Shown: positions 50,342 through 56,535 of the stretch, piece after piece
Layout of the letters: the number at the start of each line of letters is the position of its first letter
Numbering within the stretch: position 1 is the first letter of the stretch
Origin: Phycisphaerae bacterium
GTDB lineage: Bacteria; Planctomycetota; Phycisphaerae; Sedimentisphaerales; Anaerobacaceae
Length of the DNA: 56,535 nucleotides
NCBI GenBank assembly: GCA_026386805.1
Contig: JAPLMX010000208.1
Span: forward strand, 1 to 56,535
Direction: 5' to 3'
The notes under the pieces: model-generated
The model's database searches: none
Seen by the model: the letters and a program-made list of their open reading frames with translations, nothing else
Told to the model about the DNA's origin: nothing
Translations under genes and position numbers: made by a program

Positions 50342-53300
50342 ATGAAGAAGCTGATTGTGGCTGTGGTTGTGGTTGCCGTCTTGATGACGGGTATGACGAG
50401 GGGGCCGGATCGACTGGCACAGGGCGCGGAGCCGTCGGCGGTGGCTCTGCCGATGGGCGTAAAAGCCGTCTGGGACTTGGGCCAGGCGTATCGTGAAAAG
50501 ACGCCGACCCGCGAGCGGATCTGCATCAATGGGCTTTGGCGGTGGCAGCCCGTCGAAGCCAAAGCGGATCAAGCGCCCGTGGCGAACTGGGGTTACTTCA
50601 AGGTCCCCGGGTGCTGGCCCGGCATCGGTGACTACATGCAGAAAGACAGCCAGACGGTCTACACTCATCCGAGTTGGAAGGATCGCAGGCTTGGCAGCAT
50701 TACGGCGGCCTGGTACGAGAGGGAGATCGCGATTCCCAGCGATTGGGCGGGCCGTTACATTGCGGTCAGCATCGAGTACCTGAACTCCTACGCCGCCGTG
50801 TACGTGGACGGTGTGAAGGTCGGTGAAGCCCGGTTCCCGGGAGGCGAAGTCGATCTCACATCGGCATGCCGGCCGGGCGGCACGTACAGGCTCAGTCTGC
50901 TCGTGGTCGCCCTGCCGCTCAAGGGCGTCATGCTCTCGTACACCGACAGTGCCTCGGCCCGGGAGGTGAAGGGTTCGGTGGCCCGGCGGGGTCTGTGCGG
51001 CGACGTTTACTTGGTGAGCACGCCATCCGGGCCGCACATCGCCGACGTGAGGGTGGACACCTCGGTGCGTAGGCAGGAACTCACACTCGACGCGGCCATC
51101 GAGGGACTGGCGGCGGATGCACAGTACGCCTTTCGCACGAGAGTTCTGAAGGATGGCCACAGTATCAAGGAATTCACGAGCCGGGCGTTTCAAGCGAGCG
51201 ACCTGAAAGAAGGCCGCATGGCATCTGCCGAGAAATGGCTGCCCGACAAGCTCTGGGACATTCACACGCCTGGGAATCAGTACGATCTGGAGGTCTCGCT
51301 GGTGGACGTTGGCGGCAAGGTGCTGGACACCGGCTGGACCCTGCGGTTCGGGTTTCGCGAGCTGTCGATCGACGGCCGGGACTTCTACCTCAACGGCACG
51401 CGCATCTTTCTCTGTGCCTTGCCCATCGACAACGCCGCCGTGGGAGCGGCGCTCTCCACTTACGAAGCTGCTCGCGAGAGCCTGATACGCCTCCAGAGCT
51501 TCGGTATCAACTTCGTTTACACCCATAACTACGGCTGCCAGCCTGGCTCGCACCTGGGCTTCACCGAGATTCTGAGGGCGGCGGATGACGTGGGGATGCT
51601 CGTCTCCTTCTCGCAGCCGCACTTCAGCCACTACGAGTGGCAGGCCCTCGACGCCGACCGCAGCAACGGCTACGCCCGCCATGCGGCGTTCTATGTCCGT
51701 GCGGCCCAGAACCACCCATCCGTCGTGATGTACTCGATGAGCCACAACGGCACGGGTTACAGTGAGGACATGAACCCGGACATGATCGACGGTATTCACG
51801 ACAACCGCGACCAATGGGCCATGAGGAACGTGAAGCTCGCCCTGCGGGCCGAGGAGATCGTCAAGCACTTGGACCCCAGCCGCATCGTCTATCACCACGC
51901 TTCGGGCAATCTCGGCTCGATGCACCCGATCAACTTCTACCCGAACTTTGTCCCGATCCAGGAATTGTCCGACTGGTTCGAGCACTGGGCGACGCAAGGC
52001 GTCAAGCCGGCGTTCCTGTGCGAATACGGCGCCCCGTTCACCTGGGATTGGACGATGTATCGCGGGTGGTACAAGGATAAGCGCGAGTTCGGCAGCGCCG
52101 TGGTGCCCTGGGAGTTCTGCCTCGCGGAGTGGAACGCCCAGTTCTTCGGGGATAAGGCGTTCCAGATCAGCGAGTCGGAAAAGAGGAACTTGCGCTGGGA
52201 GGCCAAGCAGTTCCAGGCCGGCAAGGTCTGGCACCGTTGGGACTATCCCGTCGATGTGGGCTCCACGCGTTTCGACGAGCGGTACCCGGTCTTCGCCATG
52301 TACCTGACGGACAATTGGCGAGCCTTCCGCACGTGGGGCGTGTCCGCAATCTCGCCCTGGGAGTGCGGGCACTACTGGAAGCTACGCGACGGCGTGGACC
52401 GAAGCCGCAAAGACTTCAAGGTGGACTGGGACGCCTTGCAGAAGCCGGGGTTTAGCCTGGACTACATCGATCAGCAATACGAGCGGATGGACTTGGCCTA
52501 CGAGCGCTCCGACTGGATCGCGACCGAAGCCGCCCAGGCCCTGATCCGCAACAACCGGCCGCTGTTGGCGTACATCGCCGGCAAGCCTGCTCACTTCACG
52601 AGCAAGGACCACATCTTCCGACCCGGTGACATGGTCGAGAAGCAGATTGTCATTATCAACAACTCGCGGGCGGCTGTGACCTGTCGCGTAGGGTGGGGCT
52701 TGCCCCACCAAACAGGTCCCGGTGGGGCAAGCCCCACCCTACAGGCCCTGACCGGCAGCAAGATGGTTACCGTGGCAATTGGCCAGCAGGAGCGTATCTC
52801 GCTGGACCTCCATTTGCCGGACTCGCTCGCACCGGGCACATACGAGCTTGTCGCGGATTTCCAGTTCAACAACGGTGAGACCCAGTCTGACAGCCTTTCC
52901 ATCAATGTCCTGCCGCTGCCGCCGACGGTGCAAACAACTTCGAAGATCGCCCTGTTCGACCCCAAAGGCGAGACCGGTGCGCTGCTGAGCAAGTTGCGAG
53001 TTCAAGGGCAATCCGTGGAGGCCGGGACTGATTTGTCGGCGTATGATATCCTCGTCATCGGCAAAGCCGCTCTCACTGTCGGTGGACCAGGACCGGACCT
53101 TCGGCGGGTGCGCGATGGTCTGAAAGTGATCGTATTCGAGCAGATGGCAGACGTTTTGGAGAAGCGGCTGGGATTCCGCGTGGAGGAATACGGCCTGCGC
53201 CAGGTCTTTGCCCGTGTGCCGGATCATCCGATTCTGGCTGGGATCGCTGCTGAGCACCTGCACGACTGGCGCGGCGCGGCGACGATCCTTCCGCCGCGGC

Positions 53301-54286
53301 TGAAATACGAGATGCGGCTGGCCTACGGACCGACCGTCCAGTGGTGCGACATCCCGGTCACGCGGGTGTGGCGCTGCGGCAACTATGGCAATGTCGCCTC
53401 CGTCCTGATCGAGAAGCCCGCCCGCGGCGACTTCCTGCCGATTCTCGACGGCGGCTTCGCCCTCCAGTACAGCCCGCTCCTGGAATATCGCGAAGGCAAA
53501 GGCATGATCCTCTTCTGCCAGATGGATGCGACGGGGCGGACGGAACCCGAGCCGGCGGCCGATATACTCGTTCGCAATCTCCTGCACTACGTGTCGGCCT
53601 GGAAGCCGGCCGCGCGACGCGAAGCCGTTTACGTCGGCGACCCCGCCGGAAGGAGTTATCTCGAATCCACCGGCGTGTCGGCGCACTCCTACGAGGGCGG
53701 CGACTTGTCCGCCAACCAAGTCCTCATTGTCGGTCCCGGTGGCGGACAGAAGCTGACGGATCGGGCGGCCCAGGTCGCTGACTGGATCAAGGCCGGCGGA
53801 AACGTGCTGGCGATTGGGCTGGAGGAGACGGACACCAACGCATGGTTGCCTTTCAAAGTTGCCATGAAGAAGGCGGAGCACATCGCGGCCTGCTTCGAGC
53901 CGTCTGGAACAGACTCACCGCTGGCCGGAGTCGGGCCGGCGGATGTTCACAACCGCGACCCGCGCCAGTTGCCTCTGGTCTCAGCGGGAGCCTGGATTGT
54001 CGGTGACGGCGTCCTGGCCAAGGCCGAGCGCGCGAACGTTGTCTTCTGTCAGCTCGCGCCCTGGCAGTTCGAGGGCGCGGCGTCCAATCTCAGGCGGACG
54101 CACCGCCACGTGTCCTTCCTCGTTTCGCGTCTGTTGGCCAACATGGGAGTGTCCGGCTCCACGCCGCTGCTGGACCGATTCCACCAGCCGGTGGACGCGG
54201 CGAAACCGGAGAAGCGCTGGTCGAACGGCTTGTATCTCGACCAGCCGGAGGAATGGGATGACCCGTATCGATTCTTCCGATGGTAG
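50342..54286 (+). CDS. Large secreted GH2-family-like enzyme with altered acid/base position
   Basis: 1314 residues from ATG 50342 (AAGGAG upstream). Signal peptide LIVAVVVVAVLMTGM. Domains: sugar-binding jelly roll (about 45-225), Ig-like (about 230-345), GH2 TIM barrel (about 350-670), then further beta domains and a Rossmann/glutamine-amidotransferase-like region (about 840-1300: ILVIGKAALTVGG, QVLIVGPGGGQ). In the barrel the nucleophile Glu561 is present (LCEYGAP), but the acid/base motif that is normally GNE reads SHN (Asn469), so hydrolysis may be lost or use another residue. A 55-bp REPIN is embedded in frame at about residues 783-801. Third gene of the plus-strand operon. Confidence 0.85.
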   Translation: MKKLIVAVVVVAVLMTGMTRGPDRLAQGAEPSAVALPMGVKAVWDLGQAYREKTPTRERICINGLWRWQPVEAKADQAPVANWGYFKVPGCWPGIGDYMQKDSQTVYTHPSWKDRRLGSITAAWYEREIAIPSDWAGRYIAVSIEYLNSYAAVYVDGVKVGEARFPGGEVDLTSACRPGGTYRLSLLVVALPLKGVMLSYTDSASAREVKGSVARRGLCGDVYLVSTPSGPHIADVRVDTSVRRQELTLDAAIEGLAADAQYAFRTRVLKDGHSIKEFTSRAFQASDLKEGRMASAEKWLPDKLWDIHTPGNQYDLEVSLVDVGGKVLDTGWTLRFGFRELSIDGRDFYLNGTRIFLCALPIDNAAVGAALSTYEAARESLIRLQSFGINFVYTHNYGCQPGSHLGFTEILRAADDVGMLVSFSQPHFSHYEWQALDADRSNGYARHAAFYVRAAQNHPSVVMYSMSHNGTGYSEDMNPDMIDGIHDNRDQWAMRNVKLALRAEEIVKHLDPSRIVYHHASGNLGSMHPINFYPNFVPIQELSDWFEHWATQGVKPAFLCEYGAPFTWDWTMYRGWYKDKREFGSAVVPWEFCLAEWNAQFFGDKAFQISESEKRNLRWEAKQFQAGKVWHRWDYPVDVGSTRFDERYPVFAMYLTDNWRAFRTWGVSAISPWECGHYWKLRDGVDRSRKDFKVDWDALQKPGFSLDYIDQQYERMDLAYERSDWIATEAAQALIRNNRPLLAYIAGKPAHFTSKDHIFRPGDMVEKQIVIINNSRAAVTCRVGWGLPHQTGPGGASPTLQALTGSKMVTVAIGQQERISLDLHLPDSLAPGTYELVADFQFNNGETQSDSLSINVLPLPPTVQTTSKIALFDPKGETGALLSKLRVQGQSVEAGTDLSAYDILVIGKAALTVGGPGPDLRRVRDGLKVIVFEQMADVLEKRLGFRVEEYGLRQVFARVPDHPILAGIAAEHLHDWRGAATILPPRLKYEMRLAYGPTVQWCDIPVTRVWRCGNYGNVASVLIEKPARGDFLPILDGGFALQYSPLLEYREGKGMILFCQMDATGRTEPEPAADILVRNLLHYVSAWKPAARREAVYVGDPAGRSYLESTGVSAHSYEGGDLSANQVLIVGPGGGQKLTDRAAQVADWIKAGGNVLAIGLEETDTNAWLPFKVAMKKAEHIAACFEPSGTDSPLAGVGPADVHNRDPRQLPLVSAGAWIVGDGVLAKAERANVVFCQLAPWQFEGAASNLRRTHRHVSFLVSRLLANMGVSGSTPLLDRFHQPVDAAKPEKRWSNGLYLDQPEEWDDPYRFFRW
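52688..52742. repeat. REPIN embedded in frame in the GH2-like coding sequence
   Basis: 55 bases: GTAG, GGTGGGGC-TT-GCCCCACC, spacer AAACAGGTCCC, GGTGGGGC-AA-GCCCCACC, CTAC; the ends form a perfect 22-bp inverted repeat. It is read in frame as RVGWGLPHQTGPGGASPTL. The only other copy in the window of this subtype is at 43795-43849. Confidence 0.93.
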
Positions 54287-54304
54287 TGAATGGAGAAAGT
54301 GGGA

Positions 54305-55585
54305 ATGAGTAGAGCTTTGAAAGTGTCTGTGCTGCTGCTGGCGGCGGCGATCATGTCGGCGGAGGTTGCAGCCCAGGATCGTTCGTCGTACACGACCTAC
54401 GGCGGCTTCGCGGAATTGAGGGTGGGGGAGAACGCCTCGTATCCGACGCTCGTGCGGGTCTCCAAACCGGGGACGAAGGAGAATCCGGACTACACCGGGT
54501 TCTTCTTCTACCAGTGTCTACAGTTCGATTCGACGGATCGTTACATCCTTGGGATGAAGGTCCATTGCCAGAATCGCGACGTTCAGCCGACCGATCGCGG
54601 CGAGATCGGCGTCATCGATCTGCGGGATGGGTACAAGTGGACCCGGATCGGAGAGACGACGGCGTGGAACTGGCAGCAGGGCGCCCGGCTGCAATGGCGG
54701 CCCGGATCGGATGAAATCCTGTGGAATGACCGCTCGGACGACGGCGCCCGGTACGTGTGCCGGGTGTATAACTTCAAGACAGGTGCCCGGAGGATCTTGC
54801 CCCGGCCCATTTACACTCTGTCACCCGACGGCGCCTGCGCCCTGACGCACGATTTCGAGCGGATGAAACACGGTGGGACCCCCTACGTTGGCCTTGAGGA
54901 CAGGTACGCGGGCCAGTACGCGCCCAAGGAAACGGGCATTTGGAGAATGGACCTGAACACGGGAGACGCGGGGCTCATCATGAGCTTGGACAAAATGGCC
55001 CAGATCGCTTACCCCCAGGGTCCGCCTTCGTCCGGGTGTCTCTACATTTTTCGCGAGGGCTGGAACCTCTCCGGCTCGCGCTTCATCGCGTTTGTCAAAG
55101 ACCCCAACAACGAATTTGACAAAGCGTTCTCCATGACGGCCGTCGGCACGGATGCTCGCTTTCTGTATGACCGGCCAAGCCACCACGAGTGGCAGGATGA
55201 CCATACCATTCTGGACGGTCGCGGGTACTACCTCTATCAGGATGACGGGACCGGCAAGGCCCAAAGCCGATTCTTTGAATCTTCTGACAACGGTCACGCC
55301 AGCTCGATCCCCGGCCCTGCCGGCGCTTGGATCATCTCCGACACCTACGCGGTCAAGGGCTACCAGTATCTATTCCTGTACCACAAACCGACCCAGCGGT
55401 TCGTACCGCTCGCCAAGCTCAAGTCCACGGCTAAGGGCGGCATTTATCGCGTGGACCTGCATCCCAGACTCAGCCGGGACGCCAGAATGGTATCCATCGA
55501 CGCCACCTACGAGGACCTGGGCCGGCAGATGTACACTCTTGACATCGGCCCCATTCTGGATCATCCGCCCGTAGGAAGAAAGTGA
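54305..55585 (+). CDS. Secreted beta-propeller protein of unknown function
   Basis: 426 residues from ATG 54305 with GGAGAAAGTGGG upstream, 18 bases after the GH2-like gene. Signal peptide VSVLLLAAAIMSAEVAAQ. Repeated strands with WRPGSDEILWNDRS, YTLSPDGACALTHDF, LHPRLSRDARMVSIDATYEDLGRQMY recall the TolB/WD40-like propellers related to oligogalacturonate lyases, but key His/metal residues cannot be assigned. Last gene of the plus-strand carbohydrate operon. Confidence 0.72.
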   Translation: MSRALKVSVLLLAAAIMSAEVAAQDRSSYTTYGGFAELRVGENASYPTLVRVSKPGTKENPDYTGFFFYQCLQFDSTDRYILGMKVHCQNRDVQPTDRGEIGVIDLRDGYKWTRIGETTAWNWQQGARLQWRPGSDEILWNDRSDDGARYVCRVYNFKTGARRILPRPIYTLSPDGACALTHDFERMKHGGTPYVGLEDRYAGQYAPKETGIWRMDLNTGDAGLIMSLDKMAQIAYPQGPPSSGCLYIFREGWNLSGSRFIAFVKDPNNEFDKAFSMTAVGTDARFLYDRPSHHEWQDDHTILDGRGYYLYQDDGTGKAQSRFFESSDNGHASSIPGPAGAWIISDTYAVKGYQYLFLYHKPTQRFVPLAKLKSTAKGGIYRVDLHPRLSRDARMVSIDATYEDLGRQMYTLDIGPILDHPPVGRK

Positions 55586-55621
55586 TACGGATTCGGAGAA
55601 ATTCGTGCGCCGTATGGACTC

Positions 55622-55724
55622 TGTCATCCTGAGGCGAAGCCGAAGGATCTGGGTACCGAGTTGGAGGTTTCCCCTCGTTCGCAGCCCAGATCCTTCACTC
55701 CGCTACGCTCCGTTCAGGATGACA
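55622..55724. repeat. Inverted pair of TGTCATCCTGAGG repeats
   Basis: TGTCATCCTGAGGCGAAGCC (55622 on, then GAAGGATCTGGG) and the inverted CCCAGATCCTTCACTCCGCT...GTTCAGGATGACA (55685-55724) enclose a 30-base loop. It lies between convergent genes and could act as a bidirectional terminator. Confidence 0.78.
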
Positions 55725-55839
55725 AGTGCGGGCGTAAGAGCCTTCCAGAATCTGCATGAGATTGTTGATTTGCGAATCAACAATCAACCATCACACTTCA
55801 AACTTCTCAGAAACGCCTTACGGCGTCACTACGAACAGC

Positions 55840-56535
55840 TCACTTTCGCACCAGGTGCCGGTACTTGATCCGGTGGGGCTCATCGGCGGCTTTGCCGAGC
55901 CTGCGCTTGCGGTCCGCCTCGTAGTCGGAGTAGTTGCCTTCGAACCACCGGACCACACTGTCGCCTTCGAACGCCAGGATGTGGGTCGCGATGCGGTCGA
56001 GGAACCAGCGGTCGTGGCTGACCACCACAGCACAACCGCCGAACGCCTCCAGGGCTTCCTCCAAGGCCCGCATCGTGTTGACGTCCAGGTCGTTGGTGGG
56101 TTCGTCCAGCAACAGGACGTTGGCGCCCTCCTTGAGCAGACAGGCCAAATGGACGCGGTTGCGCTCGCCGCCGGAGAGGGCGGTCACTTTCTTTTGCTGG
56201 TCCGTGCCCAGGAAATTGAACCGGGCGACGTAGGCGCGCGAGTTCACGTCGAGCTTGCCGAGCCGGATCGTGTCCAGGCCGCCGGAGATCACTTCCCAGA
56301 CGGTCTTGTCCGGGTCGAGGGTGTCGCGGTCCTGGTCCACGTAGGCTAAGCGAACCGTCTCACCGATAGCGATCGCGCCGGCGTCCGGCTTCTCCTTGCC
56401 GACGATCATCTTGAAGAGGGTCGTTTTGCCCGCGCCGTTGGGTCCGATGATGCCGACGATCCCGCCGGCGGGCAGGTCGAACGACATGTTCTCGAAGAGG
56501 AGCCGGTCGCCGTAAGCTTTCGAGACATTCGTTGC
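55840..56535 (-). CDS. ettA: ABC-F protein EttA, C-terminal part (partial)
   Basis: The frame enters at the right edge ([16 protein letters not shown]) and stops at 55840, giving the last 231 residues. It carries the second ATPase: Walker [11 protein letters not shown], signature [12 protein letters not shown], Walker [13 protein letters not shown] and H-loop [11 protein letters not shown]. The segments [20 protein letters not shown] and [20 protein letters not shown] are distinctive for EttA, which gates the first steps of translation according to the ATP/ADP ratio by binding the ribosomal E site. The first ATPase and PtIM linker are outside the window. Confidence 0.93.
   Translation of the reverse strand, partial: ATNVSKAYGDRLLFENMSFDLPAGGIVGIIGPNGAGKTTLFKMIVGKEKPDAGAIAIGETVRLAYVDQDRDTLDPDKTVWEVISGGLDTIRLGKLDVNSRAYVARFNFLGTDQQKKVTALSGGERNRVHLACLLKEGANVLLLDEPTNDLDVNTMRALEEALEAFGGCAVVVSHDRWFLDRIATHILAFEGDSVVRWFEGNYSDYEADRKRRLGKAADEPHRIKYRHLVRK

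Noticed and set aside
50309..52372. 687-codon frame antisense to the GH2-like gene
   Set aside because: Shadow frame from third-position GC bias; lacks a ribosome site and recognisable domains.

Overview
This 56.5 kb window is high-GC bacterial DNA, most likely from a member of the Planctomycetota, probably class Phycisphaerae. The evidence is many Tat-signal Gfo/Idh/MocA oxidoreductases, a DUF1080-ThuA fusion, exported TIM-barrel proteins, stand-alone type IV pilin-like proteins, a large set of secreted glycoside hydrolases without SusC/SusD partners, and arrays of a short AAACAAAGCCAATT repeat that I recall from Phycisphaerae genomes. The taxonomic call is inference.

Layout. 1-5181: the tail of an exported protein, a lipoprotein, an HTH-receiver response regulator with an HDOD-histidine kinase, and a pilin. 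5196-12122 (minus strand): a complete potassium uptake operon, c-di-AMP riboswitch - small membrane ORF - kdpF - kdpA - kdpB - kdpC - kdpD, in which KdpD has lost its kinase domain. 12226-17731: a DUF2892 protein, a phage Gp37/Gp68-type protein, an ABC exporter whose permease carries an in-frame nonsense codon, a flavin-binding protein and a NucS-like nuclease. 17732-19676: about 2 kb without credible genes, dominated by a 16-copy repeat array. 19718-36299: oxidoreductases, hydrolases, WrbA, small membrane proteins, two damaged antitoxin-like small genes and a pair of amidohydrolases. 36488-55585: a carbohydrate-degradation locus in two divergent operons (VPS10/BNR propeller, TIM-barrel isomerase, alpha/alpha-barrel protein, heparinase-II/III-like and GH127 on minus; GH36-like, sialidase-like, GH2-like and a beta-propeller on plus). 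The window ends in the 3' half of an EttA-type ABC-F gene.

Between and sometimes inside these genes are three families of mobile or dispersed DNA: (i) the AAACAAAGCCAATT array with a 260-bp three-part higher-order period, plus a diverged two-copy relative 10 kb away; (ii) REP/REPIN elements, i.e. GTAG (or GTGG) followed by a perfect hairpin, usually as inverted pairs. GTAG/CTAC ends of these supply the TAG stop codon of four flanking reading frames, and two elements lie in frame inside secreted-enzyme genes; (iii) inverted pairs of a TGTCATCCTGAGCG...GGATCTGG repeat. Together they suggest a genome under continuing REP dispersal, with genes tolerating or absorbing the insertions. Several genes are broken (ABC permease, DUF104 antitoxin, a fragment next to DUF2283); whether this is real decay or assembly error cannot be decided from the sequence alone.
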